From positions 1 to 5,269 of the forward strand of contig CAMPIU010000239.1 in the NCBI GenBank assembly GCA_946886545.1: DNA of 5,269 nt, given 5' to 3'. Shown piece after piece: positions 1 to 4,905 of the stretch (positions within the stretch are counted from its first letter, which is position 1; every line of letters begins with the position of its first letter). Both the position numbers and the translations under genes were made by a program. The notes under the pieces were generated by a model. The model was given only the letters and a program-made list of their open reading frames with translations. It searched no databases and was not told the DNA's origin. This stretch comes from an uncultured Flavobacteriales bacterium. GTDB taxonomy: Bacteria; Bacteroidota; Bacteroidia; Flavobacteriales; Crocinitomicaceae.

Positions 1-1
1 A

Positions 2-184
2 CTTGGGATTTTTACTCGCTGGTCTGCAAGTGTCTTGTTCGCTGTCCTGATTCCAATCACCATTACCATTCAATTGGGAAATGGGGTTATGCATGGTCCG
101 CTTTGGAAAAACATAGCACTTTTCGGAGCTCTACTCTTTTTCATTATCAACAATCCGAAAGCTTATAGTATTTATAACAAATAA
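2..184 (+). CDS. DoxX-family membrane protein, C-terminal fragment (5' end outside window)
   Basis: This open frame enters from the left edge and ends at TAA 182-184, giving the last 60 residues of a membrane protein. A long hydrophobic stretch (ASVLFAVLIPITITI) is followed by a short loop with HGPLWKN and a second hydrophobic stretch (IALFGALLFFII), ending in a polar tail. The 'HGP-x-WKN-x-ALxGALL' pattern in the last helix resembles the C-terminus of DoxX/DoxD-like proteins. Those are four-helix inner-membrane proteins, some of which are subunits of thiosulfate:quinone oxidoreductase. The gene ends only 11 bases before the dsrE-like gene, so the two are probably co-transcribed. The DoxX assignment rests on pattern recall over a short tail; a general small membrane protein is possible. 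Confidence 0.6.
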   Translation, partial: LGIFTRWSASVLFAVLIPITITIQLGNGVMHGPLWKNIALFGALLFFIINNPKAYSIYNK

Positions 185-195
185 CATTCAAAAAC

Positions 196-639
196 ATGAA
201 AATAGTTATCATAACGCTTACTCTTTTACTTTCTATTACGAACGTACAAGACGTGCAAGCCCAATCTCCGGAAGCCATTCGGAAAATCGAACAATCCATT
301 TCCAAGAAGGGGAAATATGCCTTATTGGTGATGAAAGCCCAACATTTAAAAGCAGGTATTTTGACAGGTCAAAATTTCAAAAGAAAAAGTCAGAAAACAG
401 ACTTTCAGATTATTGTTTGCGGAGAGGTATTAAAAGAGATTTCCAAAGATGAAAAACTCCAACAACTTGTCAAACAAGCAATCAAAGAAGAGGGATTAAA
501 AATACTTTCTTGTGGTCTATCAATCGAGCAATTATCAATCGACAAAAGCTTATTACCAAGTGAAATGCCCATAACGGAAAACGGGCTAATCTACTTGTTT
601 GGATTACAGGAAAAAGGATATAAAACAATCGCACTTTAA
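196..639 (+). CDS. Secreted DsrE-like sulfur-relay family protein
   Basis: The 147-residue product starts with a Sec signal peptide (residues 1 to about 22, hydrophobic core IIITLTLLL-type, probable cleavage near VQA-QS), so it should act in the periplasm. The mature part matches the DsrE/DsrF-like fold. A beta strand leads to 'IIVCGEVL' (Cys75), a helix of about 25 residues follows, then 'LKILSCGLSI' (Cys106), and the family-typical ending 'pitENGLIYLFGLQEKGY' (about 125-142). Cys106 aligns with the conserved cysteine of the family; Cys75 is an extra candidate. Known DsrE proteins carry sulfane sulfur on such cysteines. The gene sits 11 bases after a DoxX-like gene and 9 bases before a SoxB-like gene, which suggests a role in periplasmic sulfur oxidation. 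There is no clear Shine-Dalgarno; the start is preceded by an A-rich leader, as is common in this phylum. The exact reaction cannot be read from the sequence. Confidence 0.72.
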   Translation: MKIVIITLTLLLSITNVQDVQAQSPEAIRKIEQSISKKGKYALLVMKAQHLKAGILTGQNFKRKSQKTDFQIIVCGEVLKEISKDEKLQQLVKQAIKEEGLKILSCGLSIEQLSIDKSLLPSEMPITENGLIYLFGLQEKGYKTIAL

Positions 640-648
640 ACCAATAAG

Positions 649-2265
649 ATGAAGAACATACTAGTAATAACAAGCCTGACATTCCTCTCTTGGGGATGTC
701 AGGAAAATAGTAAGAAGATGAATCAGGTTGAAACCATTTCCATTCTGCAAACAGCAGACATTCATGCTTACTTGAATCAGCATGATGAACTTTTTGTAGA
801 GAAGGGACAAATTGTTTTTCGAAAAACAGGAGGACTCGCACATATCAAAACCCTGGTAAACAGTGTCAAAGCTAAAAATCCGGAGGGTACTTTGTTCATC
901 GATGGAGGCGACCTCATCCAGGGAAGTGGTGAGAGTGTATTATCTCAGGGACAATTGTTCCCCTCTATTATACGGGCAATGAATTATGATTTACTTATCC
1001 CGGGCAACTGGGAAGTGGTTTATGGAAAAAAAATCATGTTGGACGTAATGAAACAATACAAAACTCAGGTAATTGCAGCCAACATGTTTGATGACAACAG
1101 CAAAAAGTCCCTTTTTTCACCTTATTGGATTACCAGCAAAAAAGGAGTTAAAATTGGGTTCATTGCCTATAATGACCCTGAAATTCCGGAACGCCAAAAC
1201 CCCGGATACAGCAAAGGAATTGAATTCACACAAGTGGAAAAAAATCTCGAAAAACTGGTAAGGAAACTGAAAGAAGATGAAAAAGTAGACATTCTCTTTT
1301 TGGTAACCCATTTGGGGATTTCAAAGCAGGTTCTATTGGCTGATAATCCTGCGGTGAGGGGAGTGGATTTCATTCTAGGAAACGATACCCATGAGCGAAT
1401 CAGAAAGCCCATTGAGGGGAAATACAGTAAAGTAGTTGAACCGGGAGCTTTTGGGAGCTTCGTCGGGAAATTGGATATGAAGGTCAAAAATCGGAAGATA
1501 ATCAGTTACAAATACGATTTACTCGAAGTAACAGCCGAAAAGTACAAAGCAAATAAACAGGTTCAACAACTCATTAACAAAGCGATTTCACCTTATCAGA
1601 AGGAAATGAAACAAGTTCTTGGTTATACATCTCAACCATTGTACCGTTATCTGGTTGTTGAAAATCCTATGGACAATTTCATCACAGATGCTCTTCTTTG
1701 GAAAACCAAAGCAGATTTCGCGACCTCCAACGGATTCAGGTTTGGAGTTCCCATTATTCCGGATGCAACAGGAGTAAAGGCTATTACCAAAGCAGATTTA
1801 TGGCGGATGCTCCCTGTTGATGAACACATGAAAATCGGAAAGGTAACCGGGCTTCAAATTAAAATTTGGTTGGAAAAAGAAATCAACAACGTTTTTGCAA
1901 AAGATCCCGGAGAAAGGTTTGGAGGTTGGCTGGTTCGATTTTCAGGGATGACTCTTCAATTTAACAGCTCCAAAGAAAATGGAAACAGGATAGAAAAAAT
2001 AACCATTCAAGGAAAACCATTGGATTTGAAGAAAAGCTATACCATGGCTTCATGCAACCGCACAGGTGAACCACTCCAAACCATGTGCCGCATGAAAAAT
2101 GCATCTGACGTAAGTATCCAATCTTATACTCTCCATGATGCCGTTGAGGACTACTTGAAAGAAAAAGGAACTGTGAGCCCCAAATTAGATGGAAGATCAG
2201 TAGCTATAGATCTGGGAACCAATGCTTTTTCACAAATGAAAGAGTCAGGTTACGAATTCAGGTAG
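649..2265 (+). CDS. soxB: SoxB-like thiosulfohydrolase / 5'-nucleotidase-family lipoprotein
   Basis: The 538-residue product starts with a lipoprotein signal (MKNILVITSLTFLSWGC, lipid-bearing Cys17), so it is probably membrane-anchored on the periplasmic side. The N-terminal metallophosphoesterase domain (about 30-280) has the two-metal motifs in order: DIH (Asp37, His39), IDGGD (Asp88), PGNWE (Asn120, Trp121), VTHLG (His221) and GNDTHE (Asp246, His248). The C-terminal 5'-nucleotidase domain (about 330-520) has NGFRFG (Arg364), a KDPGERFGGWLVRFSG block (about 418-433) and an IQGKPLDLKKSYTMA strand region. The last two resemble SoxB more than nucleotide hydrolases, where a GG-DMVR-GG block occurs. 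SoxB removes sulfonate as sulfate from SoxYZ-bound intermediates. Oddities are the lipobox in place of the Tat signal usual in SoxB, and Asp246 where a GHTH-type His is expected. The gene is 9 bases after the dsrE-like gene and is followed by a terminator. A general 5'-nucleotidase remains the alternative. Confidence 0.75.
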   Translation: MKNILVITSLTFLSWGCQENSKKMNQVETISILQTADIHAYLNQHDELFVEKGQIVFRKTGGLAHIKTLVNSVKAKNPEGTLFIDGGDLIQGSGESVLSQGQLFPSIIRAMNYDLLIPGNWEVVYGKKIMLDVMKQYKTQVIAANMFDDNSKKSLFSPYWITSKKGVKIGFIAYNDPEIPERQNPGYSKGIEFTQVEKNLEKLVRKLKEDEKVDILFLVTHLGISKQVLLADNPAVRGVDFILGNDTHERIRKPIEGKYSKVVEPGAFGSFVGKLDMKVKNRKIISYKYDLLEVTAEKYKANKQVQQLINKAISPYQKEMKQVLGYTSQPLYRYLVVENPMDNFITDALLWKTKADFATSNGFRFGVPIIPDATGVKAITKADLWRMLPVDEHMKIGKVTGLQIKIWLEKEINNVFAKDPGERFGGWLVRFSGMTLQFNSSKENGNRIEKITIQGKPLDLKKSYTMASCNRTGEPLQTMCRMKNASDVSIQSYTLHDAVEDYLKEKGTVSPKLDGRSVAIDLGTNAFSQMKESGYEFR

Positions 2266-2303
2266 TGATTCAAAATCAGTTACTTCAAATAAAACATATA
2301 AGC

Positions 2304-2347
2304 AGATTCCGGTTTCAGACAAATTTGAAACCGGAATCTCCATTTTT
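2304..2347 (+). terminator. Intrinsic terminator of the doxX-like/dsrE-like/soxB operon
   Basis: The arm AGATTCCGGTTTCA (2304-2317) pairs perfectly with TGAAACCGGAATCT (2326-2339), giving 14 base pairs around an 8-nt loop. A T-run (2343-2347) follows three bases after the stem. It lies 39 bases after the soxB-like stop and before the next promoter region, so it separates the sulfur operon from the lipoprotein gene. Confidence 0.88.
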
Positions 2348-2411
2348 AAGTGCATAAAATCACAAAATAATGGCAAATTTCTTGCTACCTTCATACCTAA
2401 ATTCAAAACTC

Positions 2412-2873
2412 ATGAAACTCCTTCTTCTTGTTTCGCTTTCCGCATCGATTCTATTCGGATGCAACACCACCAAACCGGTTAGTTCCGGTGATCAGGTTAT
2501 TAGTGTTACACACGGAACCAATTTCGGGCATTGCAGAGGATATTGCAGAAAAGAAATGGTTTTTACGGAGAGTCAAACCGAATACATTGAATCCAGTGTT
2601 GATTCGGAAAAAAATCCTGCGAAAGTGAAAAGTTTCAAAAATACTTCAGCCGGCTGGAAGAGTATTACGGATAAAATCAATTGGGAGAAATTCAACAATC
2701 TCCAGGAAAGTTATGGCTGTCCGGATTGTGCAGACGGTGGGTCGGAATACATTGAAATTAAAACTGCAAGCGGAACAAAACGCGTAACCATTGAATTCGG
2801 CGAAGACCTGGTTGAATTGGAACCCTTACTTACAGAACTGCGTTCCCAGCGAAAGAAATTAATTGAACAATAG
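2412..2873 (+). CDS. Uncharacterised cysteine-containing lipoprotein
   Basis: I do not recognise the family. Starting at ATG 2412 the product has 153 residues and opens with a clean lipoprotein signal (MKLLLLVSLSASILFGC, Cys17). The in-frame ATG at 2370 would add 14 polar and mixed residues in front of that signal, so it was not chosen. The mature part is soluble and charged. It carries two cysteine pairs, C41-x3-C45 (HCRGYC) and C103-x2-C106 (GCPDCADGG), a WEKFNN helix, a strand-rich part (SEYIEIKTASGTKRVTIEF) and an acidic/basic C-terminal helix. The pattern resembles small Bacteroidota lipoproteins with an 'F-G-x-C-x-G-x-C' opening, but no function follows from that. It is flanked by a terminator upstream and a new promoter downstream, so it is probably transcribed alone. 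TACCTTCA at 2386-2393 could be its -7 element, although no good -33 box is visible. Confidence 0.8.
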   Translation: MKLLLLVSLSASILFGCNTTKPVSSGDQVISVTHGTNFGHCRGYCRKEMVFTESQTEYIESSVDSEKNPAKVKSFKNTSAGWKSITDKINWEKFNNLQESYGCPDCADGGSEYIEIKTASGTKRVTIEFGEDLVELEPLLTELRSQRKKLIEQ

Positions 2874-2947
2874 TTTTTTCCATATAATCTCAGACTAATA
2901 ATGATAAATCGTCCAATTTTCACAGAACAGCTCAGTTTGCTTCTTAG

Positions 2948-2978
2948 TTTTTGATCTCTTTGGGAATTACTAACTTTA
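2948..2978 (+). promoter_or_regulatory. Putative Bacteroidota-type promoter of the Crp/Fnr gene
   Basis: TTTTTG (2948-2953) is separated by 17 bases from TAACTTTA (2971-2978). This fits the phylum's sigma-factor consensus (TTTG at -33, TAnnTTTG at -7) with one mismatch in the last base of the -7 box. The -7 box ends four bases before the ATG at 2983, so the transcript would start at or next to the start codon. Confidence 0.5.
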
Positions 2979-2982
2979 CATC

Positions 2983-3603
2983 ATGGAATCAAGCACACTG
3001 TCCGAATTCAAATTATCCAAAGAACTGAGAGAAAAACTCACTGAAATGGGTTTTGCCAAAGCTTTTAATGAGGGAGAGGTTATCCTGAATGAGAACGCGT
3101 ATATCAAAGCCATTCCGATTGTCACAAAAGGTAGTATCAAAGTTCTGAGAACAGATGAGGACGGCAAAGAAATATTGCTCTACTACATCAAACCCGGAGA
3201 AAGCTGCATCATGTCGTTTTTAGGAGGAATACACCAGGACACCAGTAAGGTCAAAGCAATTGCTGAAGAAGACACGGAAATTCTTTTCATTCCAATAGAT
3301 AAAGTTAGTTTACTAATCAAAGACTTTCCCGAATGGCTGGACTTTATTTTCCGGCTCTATCACAAACGTTTTGAAGAATTACTGGAAGTGGTTAATGCTG
3401 TTGCTTTTAAAAAAATGGATGAACGGCTTTTAAACCTGCTTCAAAAAAAAACGGGTTTAACCAACAATCAAACACTTTCCGTAACTCATGAACAATTAGC
3501 TAATGAACTTGGAACCGCGCGTGTGGTTGTTTCAAGGCTTTTGAAGCACATGGAAGATCAAGGCTTGGTTAAATTAGGTCGAAATAAAATTACGCTTGTA
3601 TAG
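2983..3603 (+). CDS. Crp/Fnr-family transcriptional regulator
   Basis: The 206-residue product has the usual two-domain length. Residues about 5-115 form a cyclic-nucleotide-binding-type beta roll (GEVILNENAYI, IVTKGSIKVL, GKEILLYYIKPGESC, AIAEEDTEILFIP). A long dimerisation helix follows (about 117-150), then a winged helix-turn-helix (about 166-206) with THEQLANELGTARVVVSRLLKHMEDQGLV. No FNR-type N-terminal cysteine cluster exists. The only cysteine is Cys75, in the position of the roll where cAMP-binding proteins have their phosphate-binding motif, and RxS of that motif is absent, so cAMP is an unlikely ligand. The recognition helix has Val181 where classical CRP and FNR have Glu, so the target half-site should differ from TTGAT or TGTGA. 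Its nearest downstream targets are a decayed TSUP permease gene and the rhodanese operon, whose promoter carries GTAAC half-sites. A sulfur- or redox-responsive activator is inferred. Confidence 0.9.
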   Translation: MESSTLSEFKLSKELREKLTEMGFAKAFNEGEVILNENAYIKAIPIVTKGSIKVLRTDEDGKEILLYYIKPGESCIMSFLGGIHQDTSKVKAIAEEDTEILFIPIDKVSLLIKDFPEWLDFIFRLYHKRFEELLEVVNAVAFKKMDERLLNLLQKKTGLTNNQTLSVTHEQLANELGTARVVVSRLLKHMEDQGLVKLGRNKITLV

Positions 3604-3661
3604 CAAAGGTTGTTGTGCTCCAATTTCTGTGTGTCTGTTGTTGTGAAATAAGTGATTAACT

Positions 3662-3865
3662 ATGATGGTGTTTCCTGTTGGAACTCTCACAGCTTTTCAA
3701 TATTATCGAAAGGGGTTTTATTTGACCTGAAAGCGGATTTAATTCCGGCAGGTTTTTCATTATAGGCGTTATTTAGGTGCCAGATTTGCCAAACAAGTTC
3801 CTCAAGAAATATTAAAGAACGCACGTGCAATCATACTCATCGGCATCGTCCTTAAAAAAGTGGTT
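3662..3865 (+). pseudogene. Decayed 3' part of a half-size TSUP (TauE/SafE-type) permease gene
   Basis: The 351-base gap after the regulator has no intact gene, but three successive frames give one permease-like protein. At 3662-3727 the frame reads TMMVFPVGTLTAFQYYRKG, at 3724-3756 it reads DLKADLIPAGF, at 3756-3773 FIIGVI, and from 3773 LGARFAKQVPQEILKN continues to IILIGIVLKKVV near 3865. This order matches the second part of small TSUP proteins: GTSL..LPVGILA..QYYKKG, VDxK, IGxxxGAKFA, LPxxxLKK, then a hydrophobic end. At least two frame changes are needed, with stops at 3728 and 3763 in the frames left behind. The first third, with the GxGGG region, is missing; only 58 bases separate the relic from the regulator's stop. 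Intact relatives export sulfite or related sulfur anions and often sit beside Crp/Fnr and rhodanese genes. The frames are seen directly; the family match is from memory. Confidence 0.7.
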
Positions 3866-3884
3866 CCAAAAATAATTCCGGTGT

Positions 3885-3906
3885 GTAACAAAAGTAACTG
3901 TGTTAC
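3885..3906 (+). promoter_or_regulatory. Putative Crp/Fnr operator: GTAAC-N4-GTAAC-N3-GTTAC
   Basis: Three 5-bp half-sites are packed in 22 bases: GTAAC 3885-3889, GTAAC 3894-3898 and GTTAC 3902-3906. The first two have the 5-4-5 spacing of Crp/Fnr sites, with nine of ten arm bases symmetric. The last two form the perfect palindrome GTAACTGTGTTAC with a 3-base centre. The centre of the first pair (3891.5) lies about 40-42 bases upstream of the start expected from the -7 box at 3921-3928, the class II activator position. Confidence 0.55.
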
Positions 3907-3920
3907 CCGAAATAAGACCG

Positions 3921-3928
3921 CAAATTTG
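3921..3928 (+). promoter_or_regulatory. Putative -7 element of the rhodanese operon
   Basis: CAAATTTG matches the Bacteroidota TAnnTTTG consensus at all but its first base. It lies 26 bases before the rhodanese ATG at 3955. No TTTG-type -33 box stands at the right distance; the GTTAC/GTAAC cluster occupies that area instead, as expected for an activator-dependent promoter. The inferred leader is about 20-24 nt. Confidence 0.5.
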
Positions 3929-3954
3929 CACTGTTGAACCAAAAATGACACAAA

Positions 3955-4233
3955 ATGCAAATAGAACAAATTATCAAAGAAGGACAAGGTACAATCGTAG
4001 ATGTAAGAACAATTGCAGAATTTAGAGGTGGAAATGTAGCCAACTCAATCAACATTCCATTGCAGGAAATTGAGCTTAGGCTAGATGAAGTAAAGAATTT
4101 AAAACAACCCTTAATTCTTTGCTGTGCTTCCGGAGGAAGAAGCGGTCAGGCAACGCAATTTTTATCACGTCAAGGAATAGAATGTTACAATGGTGGCTCC
4201 TGGTTGGATGTCAATTATTTTCAAACACGTTAA
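3955..4233 (+). CDS. Single-domain cytoplasmic rhodanese
   Basis: The 92-residue product is a minimal rhodanese domain with no signal peptide. IVDVRTIAEFRGG (about 14-26) is the first signature (DVR..EF..G), NSINIP (30-35) the second, and LILCCASGGRSG (53-64) the active-site loop. The six-residue loop C57-A-S-G-G-R62 would carry the persulfide on Cys57; Cys56 is directly beside it. NGGSW (79-83) is the usual C-terminal signature. Rhodaneses move sulfane sulfur between thiosulfate, persulfides and thiol acceptors. Asn27 replaces the His common in the GHIxGA motif. The gene is the first of the operon, behind the GTAAC operator, and 4 bases separate its stop from the next start. The sequence does not tell its sulfur donor and acceptor. 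Confidence 0.9.
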   Translation: MQIEQIIKEGQGTIVDVRTIAEFRGGNVANSINIPLQEIELRLDEVKNLKQPLILCCASGGRSGQATQFLSRQGIECYNGGSWLDVNYFQTR

Positions 4234-4237
4234 AAAA

Positions 4238-4558
4238 ATGATGAACTCAATCAAACAATTATTGGGCTTTGGTCCTAAAGCAGATTACGCTCAACTTGTT
4301 AAAGACGGAGCAATCATTCTTGATGTCCGCAGTAAAGGTGAATATGCCGGTGGGCACATCAAAGGTTCCATAAACATCAGTTTAGATACATTGGGAAGTA
4401 ATTTAAGTAAACTCAAAAACAAAAACACACCCATCATCACCTGTTGTGCGAGTGGAATGCGCAGTGCTTCTGCCAAAAACATTCTAAAATCAAATGGGTA
4501 CACGCAAGTTCACAATGGTGGTGGCTGGTTCAGTTTACAAACTAAAATCAGACAATAA
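4238..4558 (+). CDS. Second cytoplasmic rhodanese-like protein
   Basis: The 106-residue product has a short basic and hydrophobic N-terminus (MMNSIKQLLGFGPK) and then a complete rhodanese domain. AIILDVRSKGEYAGGHIKGSINIS (starting near 25) gives the DVR, GHI and SIN signatures, TPIITCCASGMRSAS (about 64-78) the active loop with Cys70 and Arg75, and NGGGW (93-97) the end signature. The start at 4238 was chosen because an upstream in-frame ATG at 4190 would overlap the first rhodanese by 44 bases and add residues with no rhodanese counterpart. ATG 4241 directly follows and is equally possible. The CCASG loop shared with the preceding protein suggests duplication, but the rest has diverged strongly, so the copies are probably old and not redundant. 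Cytoplasmic sulfane-sulfur transfer is the likely role. Confidence 0.9.
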   Translation: MMNSIKQLLGFGPKADYAQLVKDGAIILDVRSKGEYAGGHIKGSINISLDTLGSNLSKLKNKNTPIITCCASGMRSASAKNILKSNGYTQVHNGGGWFSLQTKIRQ

Positions 4559-4567
4559 CTCAAAACA

Positions 4568-4625
4568 AAGTGAATTTTGCCAGGCTTGGTTAATCTGACA
4601 TGACCGAGCCCGGTAGAATTCACTT
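4568..4625 (+). repeat. 58-nt inverted repeat forming a strong intergenic RNA stem-loop
   Basis: Positions 4568-4592 pair with 4601-4625 over 25 positions around an 8-nt loop. There are 20 Watson-Crick pairs, four G-U pairs (4577/4616, 4579/4614, 4587/4606, 4591/4602) and one A-C mismatch (4582/4611). The outer nine pairs (AAGTGAATT/AATTCACTT) are perfect. It begins 9 bases after the rhodanese stop and ends 13 bases before the next ATG. No T-run follows on the + strand, so it is not a typical terminator. All imperfect pairs except one are tolerated only in + strand RNA. That fits an mRNA-processing, stability or attenuation element, or an old palindromic repeat. Confidence 0.75.
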
Positions 4626-4638
4626 GAACTTTAATATC

Positions 4639-4884
4639 ATGAAAGAACGTATTCTAAAAAACTGGACAATCACAAGAGTCTTATTTCTTCTTTCGGGAAT
4701 GGCCCTAATCGTTCAATCTATTATAAGCCACCAGGGGTTTGGTATTTTGTTCGGAAGCTATTTTGCCGCTATGGGATTGTTTTCATTCGGCTGTGCTTCC
4801 GGAAATTGCTACGGAGGAAATTGTTCTGTTCCCACAAAAAAAGCATCAGATTCAACGAATCAAAAAGTAAATTCACAGATTTAA
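4639..4884 (+). CDS. Small membrane protein with CX4CX4C tail, rhodanese-associated
   Basis: From ATG 4639 the product has 81 residues. A basic start (MKERILKNWTITR) leads into a first hydrophobic helix (about 14-30), a short SHQGFG turn, and a second helix (about 34-51). A cysteine/glycine tail follows (Cys52, Cys57, Cys62: GCASGNCYGGNC), and the end is polar. The length and two-helix plan resemble the YgaP-type/DUF2892 membrane segments that accompany or fuse to rhodaneses, and the genes on both sides are rhodaneses. The positive-inside rule puts the N-terminus, and with two helices the cysteine tail, in the cytoplasm. There the tail could accept sulfur or bind metal; that is inference. An in-frame ATG at 4600 lies in the stem-loop and would put 13 polar residues ahead of the basic start, so it was rejected. 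Confidence 0.75.
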   Translation: MKERILKNWTITRVLFLLSGMALIVQSIISHQGFGILFGSYFAAMGLFSFGCASGNCYGGNCSVPTKKASDSTNQKVNSQI

Positions 4885-4905
4885 AACAAAAGTACAAATC
4901 ACAAC

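Noticed and set aside
482..841. A 119-codon - strand frame across the dsrE-like/soxB-like junction
   Set aside because: It runs antisense to two well-supported genes, with no family resemblance in its own product.
1167..1487. A 106-codon open frame on the - strand inside the SoxB-like gene
   Set aside because: It is antisense to a conserved metallophosphoesterase domain and its composition (Phe/Ser rich) is that of a shadow frame.
2370..2411. Upstream start for the unassigned lipoprotein
   Set aside because: It would bury the lipoprotein signal behind 14 extra residues and would lie upstream of the likely -7 element at 2386-2393.
2874..2947. Possible terminator after the unassigned lipoprotein (T-run at its stop codon)
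   Set aside because: The T-run (TTTTTT just after the stop) has no convincing GC-rich stem in front of it.
3802..3987. A 61-codon open frame on the - strand in the regulator-rhodanese gap
   Set aside because: It lies opposite the TSUP relic, the operator and the start of the rhodanese gene, and its protein has no recognisable family. The + strand explanation accounts for the same bases better.
4190..4237. Upstream start for the second rhodanese
   Set aside because: It overlaps the end of the first rhodanese in another frame and adds residues with no counterpart in rhodaneses.
4568..4640. Reading the 58-nt stem-loop as an intrinsic terminator
   Set aside because: No T-run follows the stem on the + strand, and no convergent gene exists that would need a - strand terminator. 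Attenuation cannot be excluded, but the standard pattern is absent.
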